From assembly GCA_014529675.2 (NCBI GenBank), contig CP076040.1, positions 1,674,001-1,738,000 of the forward strand: a DNA stretch of 64,000 bases, given 5' to 3'. The notes beneath the pieces were generated by a model. That model was given only the letters and a program-made list of their open reading frames with translations. It made no database searches and was not told where the DNA came from. Both the position numbers and the translations under genes were made by a program. Shown here one piece after another: positions 45,886 through 56,094 of this stretch. The number at the start of each line of letters is the position of its first letter. Within the stretch, counting starts at the first letter, position 1. This stretch comes from Opitutia bacterium ISCC 52 (lineage in GTDB: Bacteria; Verrucomicrobiota; Verrucomicrobiia; Opitutales; UBA2995).

Positions 45886-47457
45886 TCACTCGGTCCGTGG
45901 CTTGTCCGGTTGAGCCGGTTCGACATAGGGCAATCTGGCCTTTCCTTTGACGAAAGTCGTGTTTGCGCCGCTGCGCACATACTGGTCCTTGGCGTTTGAG
46001 GAAGGCTGAAAGACCCATGGATTCGGGGTGGTCTTTGACAGTATGCGATGAATGAACCACTGACGTTTTTGCGATGCCAAGGCGTCTCGCCGATACTGAT
46101 CCGGGTTCCAGACCCGCAGCAATTCCTCGTGCATACCGGACAACACCTCGGCATAGGTTTCGTTACCGGCGAGATTGTTTAACTCGCTGGGATCGGCTTC
46201 CAGGTCGAACAGCAGCGCCGGATCCGTTTCACAATAAACGTATTTAAACTTTCCTTTCCTTACCATCAGGCAGGGAGCATAGGTCCCCTCAGCTGAATAT
46301 TCAGCAAACACTGGATGTTCCCAAGGATTACTCTCCGTCGACAACAGGGGCAGCAGGCTATGACCTAAAATCGGCTCAACGTAGTCGACCGGCTCATCCT
46401 CGATTCCCAGTTCAACAAAAGTAGGCAGCAGGTCGAGCAAGGAAACGGTCTTCGAAACGCGGCGCCCCTTCAACGGCGATTTTCCCGGCATTCGCACGAT
46501 CAAGGGTACGCGAACCGAACCTTCCAGCAATGACTGTTTGTACCAGAGTCCCCGCTCGCCCAGCATTTCGCCGTGATCTGAGGTGAAAACGACCACCGTC
46601 TCTTCCTTCAGGCCTGAGTCCTCGAGTGCAGTCATAAGCTCCCCGAGCTTGTCGTCGATGTAGCTTAACATGCCGTAGTAAGCACGTCGGGCATTGCGCA
46701 CATTGTCTTCGGTGACAGTGTATTCGTCGATGTGGAACATGTGATGCAGACGCCGTGAATGCGCATCCATTTCCTCCAGGGAAAGTGGGGGTACATCAGG
46801 CATGTCGATCTCATCCTCCTCGTAACGATCCCAGTGTTCGCGACTGGCAACGAATGGACTGTGTGGCTGCGAAAACGAGACCGTCAGGAAGAAGGGTTGA
46901 GGCTCTGGTTGGCGCGCAAGATCGTAGATTTTCTGTACCGCTTGGTGGGCTACTTCCTCGTCGTAATCAAGCTGCAAGCTTCTCGCGCAGGGACCGGCCT
47001 CGATTACCGTACGCGGACTGATCCCGGTTGGCGCCCAGGGGATTTCCGGGGTGCCGGCCCGCCAGTCGGGCCCCCATCCGAAATCAGAGGGATAAATATC
47101 TGTAGTTAGCCGCTCTTCGTATCCATGAAGCTGATCCGGTCCGAGAAAATGCATCTTTCCCGACAACGCGGTATGGTAACCGAGGTGGCGGAGGTAGTGC
47201 ATCATTGTCGGCGCCGAGGCCGGCATTTCGCATTGGTGATCGAATACGCCCATTTCCGAAGCCATCCTTCCGGTCAACATCGAGAATCGCGAAGGCGCGC
47301 AAATGGGATTGGTGCAATAAACCGTATCAAAAACCACCCCTTCATCGGCTATATTATCAAGGTGGGGCATTTTTACGACCGGGTGACCATAGGCCGGCAG
47401 GAAAGCCGGATTCACCTGGTCTGCCATGATGAGAAGAATATTGGGTTGCTTGGACAT
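45886..47457 (-). CDS. Cytoplasmic choline-sulfatase-like enzyme (S1_12 type)
   Basis: 523 residues and no signal peptide, unlike the other intact sulfatases. Formylglycine motif C53-A-P-S-R (choline sulfatase has it at nearly the same place), then SGKMHFLGPDQLHGYEERLT, DIYPSDFGWGPDW, and SDHGEMLGERGLWYKQSLLEG, all diagnostic of the BetC branch. The tail WFIHRILSKTTPNPWVFQP also matches that branch. It would desulfate a small imported sulfate ester; choline-O-sulfate is the known substrate of the branch, but no choline dehydrogenase is nearby. Its tail was duplicated into the remnant at 36682. Last gene of the long minus-strand cluster. Confidence 0.85.
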   Translation of the reverse strand: MSKQPNILLIMADQVNPAFLPAYGHPVVKMPHLDNIADEGVVFDTVYCTNPICAPSRFSMLTGRMASEMGVFDHQCEMPASAPTMMHYLRHLGYHTALSGKMHFLGPDQLHGYEERLTTDIYPSDFGWGPDWRAGTPEIPWAPTGISPRTVIEAGPCARSLQLDYDEEVAHQAVQKIYDLARQPEPQPFFLTVSFSQPHSPFVASREHWDRYEEDEIDMPDVPPLSLEEMDAHSRRLHHMFHIDEYTVTEDNVRNARRAYYGMLSYIDDKLGELMTALEDSGLKEETVVVFTSDHGEMLGERGLWYKQSLLEGSVRVPLIVRMPGKSPLKGRRVSKTVSLLDLLPTFVELGIEDEPVDYVEPILGHSLLPLLSTESNPWEHPVFAEYSAEGTYAPCLMVRKGKFKYVYCETDPALLFDLEADPSELNNLAGNETYAEVLSGMHEELLRVWNPDQYRRDALASQKRQWFIHRILSKTTPNPWVFQPSSNAKDQYVRSGANTTFVKGKARLPYVEPAQPDKPRTE

Positions 47458-47509
47458 TCTGTATTTAGCTTTCAGCCATTGCGGTTAGTTCTTAATGAAC
47501 GGGTATCAA

Positions 47510-48664
47510 TCAGCAACATCCAAGGATATCCCAAAGCTCGGGGCGGCGCAGCTTTACGAGGGCTTCCATGAAATAATGGTCGCCGTACATTATCGATTCA
47601 TCCACACCGGAACGGCGTGGGTAATCCACGGTTCCGTGCATCAGTAAACCCGGTTTATCCGGATGATCAAAATAAATGCAGGTATCGATCAAACCATGGA
47701 CCATTCGCTCACCAGCCTGGGTGTACCTCTGCTCTCCAGTTCGGCGGCCCAGTTCGATCAGTCCACTGGCCGCAATCGCGCCTGCAGCAGAGTCCACCGG
47801 CTCATTGGCATCCTTCCGGTCGAAATCCCAGGGCGGGATGGTTCTCTCACCCATTTGGTTGAGGAAGTAATCTGCTGTCTTTCGTGCCGTCACCATCAAT
47901 TCATCCGACTCCAGAATGGCTCCCATACGGGTAAATCCGTAGAGGGTCCAAGCCTGTCCGCGGGTCCAGCAGGATTCGTCATGCGCGCCCTGATGGGTAC
48001 CTCTGTGTGTGACCTCACCCGTGTCCGGATCATGATCGACCACATGATAAGTCGCACCGTCCGGGCGGATGTGCTGCTTGCGGATGGTCTCGGCCGTCTG
48101 CACGGCGATTTCGTGCAAGTGGTTGTCGCCGGACTCTTTTGCCGCCCAGCAGACGATCGGCAGATTCATGATCGTATCGACAATCGCCAGCGCCAGGTAC
48201 TCCTGTCCTTCGGACGGATCCCAGGCTGGAATGTACGCGCCTGTCGGAACGAAACGAGAGGCCAGGGACTGGCCGGCGGTAATCGCCAGCGATCGCAACT
48301 GTTCGTCGGCCTTGATATTGTGGCCACGTACGCAACTAGGCTCGAACAGGAAACCCATATCGTGAGTCGAGCAGTCCGTAGCCCGTGGAGCTAGGCGCAG
48401 AGCCCAGGACCGTGCTGTCTTTAGGATGGCCGGATCCTCTCGCAGCGCTCCCGCAAGCCAGAGCATTCCCACAAAGAATCCACCCGTCCAGCGCGCGTGT
48501 TCACTGAGCAACCAATCACCGTCTTTCGTCACATGTGGAAAGGTGGGTAAGCGGTCTGCATCGCGCAGGCATTTGGCTATTCCCAGGTCAAGAGCTCTAT
48601 CAAGAATACTGCTGTTTTCTGCTGTAGGATTCGTCTTCATGCCTTTTTCCGCTTCATGATTCAT
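47510..48664 (-). CDS. GH88 unsaturated uronyl hydrolase
   Basis: 384 residues, (alpha/alpha)6 barrel. Asp102 in STHDMGF and Asp163 in IVDTIMNLP have the 61-residue spacing of the two catalytic acids of unsaturated glucuronyl hydrolases; DESCWTRGQAWTLYGFTRM is the family signature near the active site. It hydrates and opens the unsaturated uronate left by polysaccharide lyases. No leader, so cytoplasmic. A polysaccharide lyase is not in the window. It shows that the cluster handles a uronate-containing, probably sulfated glycan. Confidence 0.9.
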   Translation of the reverse strand: MNHEAEKGMKTNPTAENSSILDRALDLGIAKCLRDADRLPTFPHVTKDGDWLLSEHARWTGGFFVGMLWLAGALREDPAILKTARSWALRLAPRATDCSTHDMGFLFEPSCVRGHNIKADEQLRSLAITAGQSLASRFVPTGAYIPAWDPSEGQEYLALAIVDTIMNLPIVCWAAKESGDNHLHEIAVQTAETIRKQHIRPDGATYHVVDHDPDTGEVTHRGTHQGAHDESCWTRGQAWTLYGFTRMGAILESDELMVTARKTADYFLNQMGERTIPPWDFDRKDANEPVDSAAGAIAASGLIELGRRTGEQRYTQAGERMVHGLIDTCIYFDHPDKPGLLMHGTVDYPRRSGVDESIMYGDHYFMEALVKLRRPELWDILGCC

Positions 48665-48688
48665 TCTGTTTTCGTAATTGAATAGTCC

Positions 48689-49888
48689 TCACTCCTCGGG
48701 GTCCTCATATAATACACCCTTGGAAAAGTACTCCTCTATTTGATCCTCCGCGAAGCCCAGATCGTTAAGTATATCCCTGCCGTCCTGTCCACAACGGAGA
48801 GCAATGTGCCTGAGCTCTGGGACCTTTTCATCGTAACGCAAAGGGTGGTTGATCAAGGTGGCCTTTGATTGTTTAATAGGCACTTCCCGCAGCACTTGGT
48901 TTGCCGCGACTTGAGGATCGGTGCGCAGGTCACTGTAATCTTGTACCCGTGCATACCAGATGCCTTTTTGGTCAAATTTTTCGGCCATCTCCGACAGGGG
49001 CAATTCCTTTAACGATTTTGCCAGCTCATGGGCAAAGGCATCCCGTTCCTCGAGCAGATCTTTTTCCGAAAGTTCCCTTAGCAATTCGTTATTGAGGATT
49101 TCTGCCAATGAACCGGCGGTGTTATTCATCGAAATAGCCACAAAGCAGTCGGCCATTTGATAGATGCCGTAGGGCGCCGGATGATACCAGGTTGCCAAGT
49201 GGGAATCTCGCTTGAACACTTCGCTCGTCAGATCCGGTCGACTCAAGAACGAGGTAAGCGGCTCGGTCTGCAAGTCCAGGGCTGCATTTAAAAGATTTCC
49301 CTCGATATGCGTGCCCTCACCGGTTTGAAGCTGTTTAGCATAAGCCGCCGCAATTCCCATCGCTATGAGGGTTGAACCATGCTGATCGATAAGGGCGTTG
49401 CCTGCCGGGACCGGGCGCGCTCCGTAGTCGCCCATGGCGGCGATCATTCCACTACGCGCCTGAGCCAGCATGTCCTGCCCGGGTGCGTCCTTCATCGGCC
49501 CGGATGAACCATAGCCAGTAGCCGAAACGTAAATGATATCGGGACGGATCTTGCGCACTTCCTCCAAACCGTAGCCGAGCCGATCTAAAACCCCAGGGCG
49601 AAAGTTTTCCACCAGGACATGCGACTGCTTGATGATGCGGTGAATGACTTCCTTGGAATCCGGATGCTTCAGGTTCATGGCAATGCTGCGCTTATTCCGG
49701 TTGGCGGAAAGGAAGAAGCTGCTTACGCCATCGACAAAGGAATCGCCCCCCGACCACTTGCGCTCGAGCGGTCCGCCTGGAGGTTCAATCTTGATAACGT
49801 CTGCCCCCATATCCGCCAGATACTGTGTTGCCGCCGGTCCATGTAAGTAGTGGCAGAAACTGATAACCTTCATCCCATCAAGTAGCAT
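48689..49888 (-). CDS. Family III CoA-transferase (CaiB/BaiF)
   Basis: 399 residues from ATG 49888, which has a good Shine-Dalgarno (AGAAAGGA) and leaves 19 bp after the hydratase gene; a start at 49993 would overlap it by 86 bases. Family III marks: MKVISFCHYLHGPAATQYLADMGADVIKIE, NRNKRSIAMNLKHP, VENFRPGVLDRLGYG, and the catalytic Asp in PGQDMLAQARSGM. It moves CoA between carboxylic acids. With the adjacent hydratase it forms a CaiB/CaiD-like pair. The acid it activates is unknown. Confidence 0.88.
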   Translation of the reverse strand: MLLDGMKVISFCHYLHGPAATQYLADMGADVIKIEPPGGPLERKWSGGDSFVDGVSSFFLSANRNKRSIAMNLKHPDSKEVIHRIIKQSHVLVENFRPGVLDRLGYGLEEVRKIRPDIIYVSATGYGSSGPMKDAPGQDMLAQARSGMIAAMGDYGARPVPAGNALIDQHGSTLIAMGIAAAYAKQLQTGEGTHIEGNLLNAALDLQTEPLTSFLSRPDLTSEVFKRDSHLATWYHPAPYGIYQMADCFVAISMNNTAGSLAEILNNELLRELSEKDLLEERDAFAHELAKSLKELPLSEMAEKFDQKGIWYARVQDYSDLRTDPQVAANQVLREVPIKQSKATLINHPLRYDEKVPELRHIALRCGQDGRDILNDLGFAEDQIEEYFSKGVLYEDPEE

Positions 49889-49907
49889 CTTTTCGTCCTT
49901 TCTGTAT

Positions 49908-50723
49908 TTAACGGTGTTTGTAATTCGGAGCTCTTTTATTGAAAAAAGCGTCGACGCCTTCTCTGGCATCTTCGGTCGCGAAAACTTCATCACTCATAGC
50001 CAGGCTTGCCTCCAGCACTTCATCCCGGGACTTGCCCTCAAAATCTCGTATTCCCTTTTTCATGATCTGTACGGACTTTGCCGGTCTGTTTGCCAATTCG
50101 GTCGCGAACTCAACCGCCGTATCGAAGACTTTTTCTTTCGGCACCAGCCTATTGAGAAGTCCCCAGCTCAGCGCCTGTTCTGCAGGTATAAAATCGCCAA
50201 GGAGAAGCATTTCCTTGGCGCGAGATTCACCGATCAGACGCGGAAGCCGTATAAGACCGGCGCCGGGGTATACCCCTAACTTAATTTCAGGCAGGCCAAT
50301 CTTCATATCCATTTCGCCAATCCTGAAGTCACAGCATAAAGCCAGTTCAAATCCTCCGCCGAGAGCAACTCCCTGCATTGCGGCGACAGTCGGTTGAGGC
50401 AAGTCGTCGAGGCGATTAAAGACTTCGTTTTCATAGCGAAGCTTTCTCTCAATAACCGTTCCGGTCTCGATATATTCAGGAAATTCTTTTATGTCCGATC
50501 CAGCTCCAAACGCACCGCCTAATGCACCGGTTACAACCAAGCTTCGAATCGAGGGATCATCCTTGATTTCACGCAATGCCTGATCGAACATCTCGGTCAT
50601 TTCGCGGTTAAATAAATTCAATGGAGGACGGTTCAGGGTCAGGATAGCCACCCCGTCTTGTCTCCTCTCCAGCGTTACCATTTGCGGTGGGCCGGTGTCG
50701 TGTTCAGTAGTGTCTTTTGTCAT
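49908..50723 (-). CDS. Enoyl-CoA hydratase/isomerase (crotonase family)
   Basis: 271 residues from ATG 50723 (a start at 50759 only lengthens a disordered N-terminus). Crotonase motifs: AILTLNRPPLNLFNREM, GAFGAGSDIKEF (oxyanion hole), and AAMQGVALGGGFELALCCDFRI with a Glu-rich region LPEIKLGVYPGAG. It acts on an acyl-CoA made by the CoA-transferase downstream. Dehydration, hydration or isomerisation cannot be told apart by eye. Cytoplasmic. Confidence 0.88.
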   Translation of the reverse strand: MTKDTTEHDTGPPQMVTLERRQDGVAILTLNRPPLNLFNREMTEMFDQALREIKDDPSIRSLVVTGALGGAFGAGSDIKEFPEYIETGTVIERKLRYENEVFNRLDDLPQPTVAAMQGVALGGGFELALCCDFRIGEMDMKIGLPEIKLGVYPGAGLIRLPRLIGESRAKEMLLLGDFIPAEQALSWGLLNRLVPKEKVFDTAVEFATELANRPAKSVQIMKKGIRDFEGKSRDEVLEASLAMSDEVFATEDAREGVDAFFNKRAPNYKHR

Positions 50724-50793
50724 TGGCAGAATATTGCTGTAACGAATGGGTGGATACAAAATTAGTTCGGTGTTTATCCGCTCCGGTAGTTGT

Positions 50794-52098
50794 TCAAGGG
50801 ATGGACGCGGGAAAGAAATAACCAGGTTCGGGGTCGAAGGATCTCAGGGAGGATCTATTAAGGGAATAGAGCTCCGACAGAGGAATTTGGACTGCTTCCA
50901 TATTTTCCTTGTTTACTGAATAGATTACCCACAGGGAATCGCCGACCACAACCGAATGTGGATACTGGTACCCAGCCCCCTTGAATTTCCCCTTGTGCCT
51001 TAGCGGCGGCGCTATGAACTTGATGACGGCCATTCGATCGAAATTGAGACCGTCCCGAGACAACGAGATGGCAAGCATGGAGCGACCGCCCTGGCGTGGC
51101 GTCATGGGCAGGATGTTGTTGATCGCGTAGACCTGGCCATCCGGCAGCTTCCCGGCATTGGTTCGGGCAACGGAATCCGGGAAATTGGTCCTTGTAGGGA
51201 TTGTCCATTTTTTGCCCCCATCAAAGGAAAAGGAAACGTAATTACAACGAGGCCGCGATGCATCCACCTCGGCGCGGGATTGAGCGTGGATGCTGCCGCC
51301 GTCACGATAGAACCGCGCCCAAGTGCCGTCGGCGAGCTGCCAAGGCGGACTCGGTTCATTCATGCGGTGGTCATCATCTGAATCCGGGTATTGTCTGGGG
51401 CCGAAGAGGAGCTGTGGCAAGTTGGCCGGCTCCTTGAAATAGGCCTTGAACTTTTCAACAAGAGAAGGATCTCCCACTGGACGAGCAGGATAGCCGGGCT
51501 CTGCTTTAGGAGCTTTATCAGACAACCAGAATATATCGCCGAGCGATCCATTCGTTCGCACCTCTCGAGCTAGGAATCCGATCCGGACCCGCGATACCTC
51601 ATTGAAACGATAAACCTTTTCTTCCAACTCCCTGTCAGCGCAGGTGACGGCGTAGAGTCGATTGTCGATCACGGCGAATCCTTGCGAGGTTTGAAAGGGT
51701 TTGGGGCTTTCCGTCTCGGAAGCGGGCACGTTGTCGGCAAGCGGCGGAAACAAGACCTTCGGTTCGGACCATGTTTCTCCGTCGTCTAGCGAAAACCGGA
51801 GAATGCTGTGCTGGCCCGAAGTATTTTCGTCGCGGGCCTGACTGTCCCAGCAGCCGAAGAGAACTCCTTCGAAATAAGCGAGGAATCCGTGGTGGCTGAA
51901 CGTTCCATTCTCCGGGGTTCCACGCCAAAGCTTTGTGGTTCTCACGTTTTCTAGAAAGTGATATCGATGATCCGGCGCATCTCCAGCCGTCCATTCGACC
52001 ACTGGCATACTAACCGGTTGGGCAACCGCCTCTGTCAGACTCACGGTCACCGGGAGTATCAGCGAGAAAGCAAGAGAAAATTTGTCGATGACATTCAT
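50794..52098 (-). CDS. Secreted BNR/sialidase-like protein, paralogue of 56095
   Basis: 434 residues from ATG 52098 (MNVIDKFSLAFSLILPVTVS opens the signal peptide). It shares most of its length with the protein at 56095: RYHFLE, GQH, FPPLAD, PKPFQTSQGFA, KVYRFNEVSR, YFKEPANLPQLLF, PTRTNFPD, LPDGQ, RQGGR and DRMAVIKF. Asp-box-like turns: SLDDGETW, SFDGGKKW and SRDGLNF. Classical sialidase Arg residues are not evident, so it is a separate BNR family whose function is unknown. Confidence 0.75.
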   Translation of the reverse strand: MNVIDKFSLAFSLILPVTVSLTEAVAQPVSMPVVEWTAGDAPDHRYHFLENVRTTKLWRGTPENGTFSHHGFLAYFEGVLFGCWDSQARDENTSGQHSILRFSLDDGETWSEPKVLFPPLADNVPASETESPKPFQTSQGFAVIDNRLYAVTCADRELEEKVYRFNEVSRVRIGFLAREVRTNGSLGDIFWLSDKAPKAEPGYPARPVGDPSLVEKFKAYFKEPANLPQLLFGPRQYPDSDDDHRMNEPSPPWQLADGTWARFYRDGGSIHAQSRAEVDASRPRCNYVSFSFDGGKKWTIPTRTNFPDSVARTNAGKLPDGQVYAINNILPMTPRQGGRSMLAISLSRDGLNFDRMAVIKFIAPPLRHKGKFKGAGYQYPHSVVVGDSLWVIYSVNKENMEAVQIPLSELYSLNRSSLRSFDPEPGYFFPASIP

Positions 52099-52174
52099 GA
52101 GGAGCGCTATTGGCGGGCAATGCATGACAGGAAGGTTTTGTCACCTGCCTGGACGATTTTTGCCGATGGAAGCA

Positions 52175-53611
52175 TTAGTATTGGTTTTTGAATACGAGTG
52201 TTTTTAGCTGGCTCATCTCCTCGAGTGTGAATCGTCCGCCCTCACGTCCGATGCCGCTCATTTTGTACCCGCCGAAGGGTTGGTCGGCAGAGCGGTAAAG
52301 GCCGCTTCCATTGAATACGCAGCATCCCGTCTGCAGGGCTCGAGCAATTTGCATGGCCTTCCCCTGATCGCGTGTCATCACGCCGCCGGAGAGCCCGTAG
52401 ATGGAGTTGTTCGCTATTTCAATGGCTTCTTCAATGGTGTCGAAGCCGATAATGGGCCAAACCGGTCCGAATATTTCCATATCCCGGGCGATATCCATAT
52501 CGGGAGTAACATCCGTCAGCAGAGTCGGCTCAATAAAGGTACGGTTGAAACGTTTGCCGCCAAACAGCAGGCGTGCTCCTTGTTCGACTGAATGTTGAAT
52601 TTGCCGCTCAATATCGATCGCCGCTTTTTCGGAAGTAACGGGTCCGAAGGTCGTATTTTCGTCATTCGGATCTCCGACTTGGATGGCCTTGATTTTCTCC
52701 AGAAGCTGGTTGGTAAATTCCTCCCGGATCGAGTTCTGCACCATAAAGCGTTTGCTTGCGCAGCATATCTGGCCTGCATGCACGTGCCGCCCACAGAAAG
52801 ATTCGTGGATGGCCAGATCCATTTCGGCGTCCTCCAGGATGATCAATGCATCATTTCCTCCCAGCTCCAATGACACCCGGTGTAAATGCTCAGCACAATC
52901 CTTGGCAATTTGAATGCCGACTTCCGTGCTGCCGGTTAAACTGACCACATCGATATCTTTACTCGCCACAATGTATTTGCCGACTTTGGAGCCACTGCCA
53001 GTGAGGATTTGCACAGCGTTCGGTTCAACGCCGCTTTTCAACAGCAGTTCCGTCATCACGATATTACAAAGCGGGGTATCGGAGGCCGGTTTTACTATCA
53101 CGGCATTGCCCATCAGCAGTGCAGGGATTGCTTTCTGAACATAGAGCGAAATGGGGCTGTTGAACGGGAGTAGACAGAAGACGACTCCCCAGGGTTCTCT
53201 AACAGTTAGGACCAGATCGTTCTCTGCGATGGGATGGTTTCCTGGCGCGAATGTTTCGCCGCCCAGCGAGCGGGCGGCTTCGCAAAAGTTCCTGATTAGG
53301 AGCGTGGCCACGTTGATTTCTCCAGCGGCCAGGGTTTCGGTTTTTCCCATTTCCTCCATGCCCAGTTTGATGAGGTCTTCTCTGGCTTCCTTAAAGAGCT
53401 CTTCGAAGGCGTACAGGGTTTCTATTCTTTTATGCAGGGGTACTTGTGCCCATGTTTTGAAGCCTTTCCGCGCGTTCAACAAAGCGTGGTCTATGTCCTC
53501 CGTCGTTGCCATGGGTACGGTATCGACCACCGTATGCGTGGCGGGATTAATTACCTCTTGAACCGCGCCATCGCTCGCTTCGACATTTTGTCCCCCAATA
53601 ATCATCTTCAT
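52175..53611 (-). CDS. NAD(P)-dependent aldehyde dehydrogenase
   Basis: 478 residues with a strong Shine-Dalgarno (AGGAGG) before ATG 53611. Catalytic residues: Asn151 in PFNSP, Glu249 in LELGGND, and Cys283 in GQICCASKR (a second Cys follows directly). The C-terminus QPFGGYKMSGIGREGG is standard. It oxidises an aldehyde to the acid; in this cluster the product could be the acid passed to the CoA-transferase, or it could be lactaldehyde or a semialdehyde from the HpaI aldolase. Lies 24 bp after the aldolase gene. Confidence 0.9.
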   Translation of the reverse strand: MKMIIGGQNVEASDGAVQEVINPATHTVVDTVPMATTEDIDHALLNARKGFKTWAQVPLHKRIETLYAFEELFKEAREDLIKLGMEEMGKTETLAAGEINVATLLIRNFCEAARSLGGETFAPGNHPIAENDLVLTVREPWGVVFCLLPFNSPISLYVQKAIPALLMGNAVIVKPASDTPLCNIVMTELLLKSGVEPNAVQILTGSGSKVGKYIVASKDIDVVSLTGSTEVGIQIAKDCAEHLHRVSLELGGNDALIILEDAEMDLAIHESFCGRHVHAGQICCASKRFMVQNSIREEFTNQLLEKIKAIQVGDPNDENTTFGPVTSEKAAIDIERQIQHSVEQGARLLFGGKRFNRTFIEPTLLTDVTPDMDIARDMEIFGPVWPIIGFDTIEEAIEIANNSIYGLSGGVMTRDQGKAMQIARALQTGCCVFNGSGLYRSADQPFGGYKMSGIGREGGRFTLEEMSQLKTLVFKNQY

Positions 53612-53635
53612 AGTCTGATTCCTCCTATTATAGGT

Positions 53636-54397
53636 TCATGTTGCTTCATCGAATTTCCGGAAATCCTCCTTCAACCCGTTCGACCAACTTTTAAATTCTG
53701 CGCTGGCAACCAGCAGTTGCGCTCCCTGCTGAGCACGCCGTTTTAAATCCTCCGGCAATAGCGTGGGGCCTCCGAAAGCGACTCCGTGCTTCTGGCAGGA
53801 GGCAGCCACGGTTTCCCACGCCTGCTCAAGCGTCATCTCGCCGCTCTGCCGTAACCGCAACCCGAGGTCTGCGGGTCCCACGAAGATCATGTCCACTCCT
53901 TCGACCGCGGCAATGGATTCAACATTGCGAACGGCAAGCGGCGTCTCGATCTGTACGCAAAGAAATGTTTCTCGATTTGCCCAGGCCGCAAATTCATCCG
54001 GATCGTGATATTGGAAGTCAGCGTCCAAACCGCTGTTGTCAATTCCCCGCTCACCCAAGGGGGGAAACTTGACGGCATCAACGAGCTCCTTCGCCATTTC
54101 GGCGGTGGACACTTGTGGAACGAGCAATCCGGCGGCGCCTTCCTCAAGGTATCGATACAAGCCAATCTTTTCCAGCGTCGGGGGCCGGAGCATGATATCG
54201 ATATCATAAAGATGCGAGTAGGCCAGGAGCGCCTGGACCTCGCGAGGTGAGAAAAGCCTGTGTTCCAGATCGAGCCAGATACAATCGTAACCCGCTCGAG
54301 CTGCGTTGCAGACGAATGCGGGTATATAATGTCCAAGCACGCATGTGCGGATGATTTCACCCTTGCGCATGCGGGCGAGAGTTTTGCTTCTTCTCAT
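53636..54397 (-). CDS. HpcH/HpaI-family aldolase
   Basis: 253 residues from ATG 54397; the longer frame from 54454 has an implausible hydrophobic extension. Class II metal-dependent barrel: YDCIWLDLEHRLFS, ERGIDNSG, Glu in VQIETPLAVRN, Asp in FVGPADLGLRL. The family cleaves 2-keto-3-deoxy sugar acids to pyruvate and an aldehyde. Next to an aldehyde dehydrogenase this gives a cleavage-oxidation pair. The substrate is not readable. Confidence 0.87.
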   Translation of the reverse strand: MRRSKTLARMRKGEIIRTCVLGHYIPAFVCNAARAGYDCIWLDLEHRLFSPREVQALLAYSHLYDIDIMLRPPTLEKIGLYRYLEEGAAGLLVPQVSTAEMAKELVDAVKFPPLGERGIDNSGLDADFQYHDPDEFAAWANRETFLCVQIETPLAVRNVESIAAVEGVDMIFVGPADLGLRLRQSGEMTLEQAWETVAASCQKHGVAFGGPTLLPEDLKRRAQQGAQLLVASAEFKSWSNGLKEDFRKFDEAT

Positions 54398-54466
54398 GAT
54401 AATTTTTTCTGCGTAATGTGTTGATGTATGAAAGAGGATGAATACCAGGACCACTCCAAGATTCCG

Positions 54467-55963
54467 TTAGCTTTTTTTAGTCCAGGAAAACAATTTGCAG
54501 GCTACAAGGCCGACCAACAGGCCCACAATCAGTCCGGTTGGAAGTATTAATTGAAAGCTGATTGGATCCATACCTGTAATCGGATCAGGCCCAAACAGGA
54601 CTCCGGAGAACGCCGCAATTGCCGCGGCCGCGACACTGGCCAAGGTTGCGATCCAAACCCCAGGCGCGTTAGCGAAGGGCACAAAGAGTGCAAAAATAAA
54701 TAACAGTGCGATGGGTCCTGTTAGCAGATTGGTCGTCTTGTTCGTGACTGCGAGGAAGTTGCCAGGGACATACTTCACAAGTGTGCTGATTAAGACAACG
54801 ATGACACCGATTCCGATGGCCAGGCTGCGCGCCACGTGCAGATGCTGTTTCTCCGACTGTGGTTTCCGTCCAAACCGGTCGAGGAAGTCGGTCATTACGA
54901 CAGCCGTGATCGAATTCACGCCTGAGTCGATGCTGGACATGGCCGCTGCAAAGAGGCCCGAGACCACCAAGCCCGTTACCACCGGTGGCAGTTGGGCCGC
55001 TATGAAGTGCGGAAATAGCTGATCAGCTTGAGATTTTACGGAGCCATCTGCCGGTAATAAATCTGGACTTACTTGGAAGAATCCAAGCAGTGCCAAACCA
55101 ACAACGCCCAATGTCGATCCAACAACAAAGGCGGTGGTCAATTGCATGGCGATGGCTTTACGCGCGGCTCTGACATCCTTTGTCGACATGTACCGCTGGA
55201 CGGAGACCTGATCACCCATGGAAGTGCATACTAGAAACAGGAAAATCCACAGCATGGAGCCTGCGACCGTGACTCTTGTTGACGGATCTAAACTGAACAA
55301 TGGTTGCTTGTCCCACACATCCGATTGCCATTCAGTTGGAAACCAGGCGAAGCCACCCATCTTCCAGGTAACTGTGCCGATAACGATTAATGCCCCGCCG
55401 TACAAAAGAAGGGATTGCATCAGGTCGGTTATGACGACGGCACGTAGCCCGCCGACAGAGGTATAGGTAATGGCAAAGATCGCGGTTACTATAACGATCC
55501 AGGGAATCATTTCATCGCCCGCGCCGATCATAATGGCAATGGCCTTGGCGGTCATGTAAATCAGCAAGGACATCCAGACTAATCTTAACGTGAGAAACAT
55601 CGCCGCGCCCAGCATGCGAACACTCAGTCCAAGGCGTTGTTCCAGTAACTCGTAGGCACTTGTGACACGATTCTTCATGTAGACCGGAAGAATCACAAAT
55701 GCCAGGGTGAGGAATATGAACGGATAGGAAAGGTAGACGGCCATATAGGCAGGACCCTTACCCAGGACTTCTCCTGGTATCGCCAGATAACTGATCGTAC
55801 TCAGAAGCGTGGCGAACAAAGAGACGCCAACCAGGATCGGATTCATGCTACCTGATCCAATGAAATACTCTTTTGTGTCTTTCTGCTTTCTACCAAAATA
55901 CCAGCCAACTACGATCGTCGAAGTCGCGTAGATAAATACAATAATCCAGTCGACAGGCGTCAT
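54467..55963 (-). CDS. Sodium/solute symporter (SSS family)
   Basis: 498 residues, ~13 membrane segments. TKEYFIGSGSMNPILVGVSLFATLLST and VVSGLFAAAMSSIDSGVNSI are the SSS hallmarks; ITYTSVGGLRAVVITDLMQS is also typical. Close to the carrier at 39033 over its whole length. It imports a product of the surrounding hydrolases, probably the one fed to the aldolase and dehydrogenase encoded just downstream. Confidence 0.9.
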   Translation of the reverse strand: MTPVDWIIVFIYATSTIVVGWYFGRKQKDTKEYFIGSGSMNPILVGVSLFATLLSTISYLAIPGEVLGKGPAYMAVYLSYPFIFLTLAFVILPVYMKNRVTSAYELLEQRLGLSVRMLGAAMFLTLRLVWMSLLIYMTAKAIAIMIGAGDEMIPWIVIVTAIFAITYTSVGGLRAVVITDLMQSLLLYGGALIVIGTVTWKMGGFAWFPTEWQSDVWDKQPLFSLDPSTRVTVAGSMLWIFLFLVCTSMGDQVSVQRYMSTKDVRAARKAIAMQLTTAFVVGSTLGVVGLALLGFFQVSPDLLPADGSVKSQADQLFPHFIAAQLPPVVTGLVVSGLFAAAMSSIDSGVNSITAVVMTDFLDRFGRKPQSEKQHLHVARSLAIGIGVIVVLISTLVKYVPGNFLAVTNKTTNLLTGPIALLFIFALFVPFANAPGVWIATLASVAAAAIAAFSGVLFGPDPITGMDPISFQLILPTGLIVGLLVGLVACKLFSWTKKS

Positions 55964-56094
55964 GACTGATCCAGGGTTATGCCGTCCAAGTACACTGGAG
56001 GGAGTTCTTTCGTCTTTAACACCTCAGCAGCTGATCTCATGTCTATTCCTTAGTCGCATACTCAAGAGCTGGATATAGGGTGATGGTAATCATG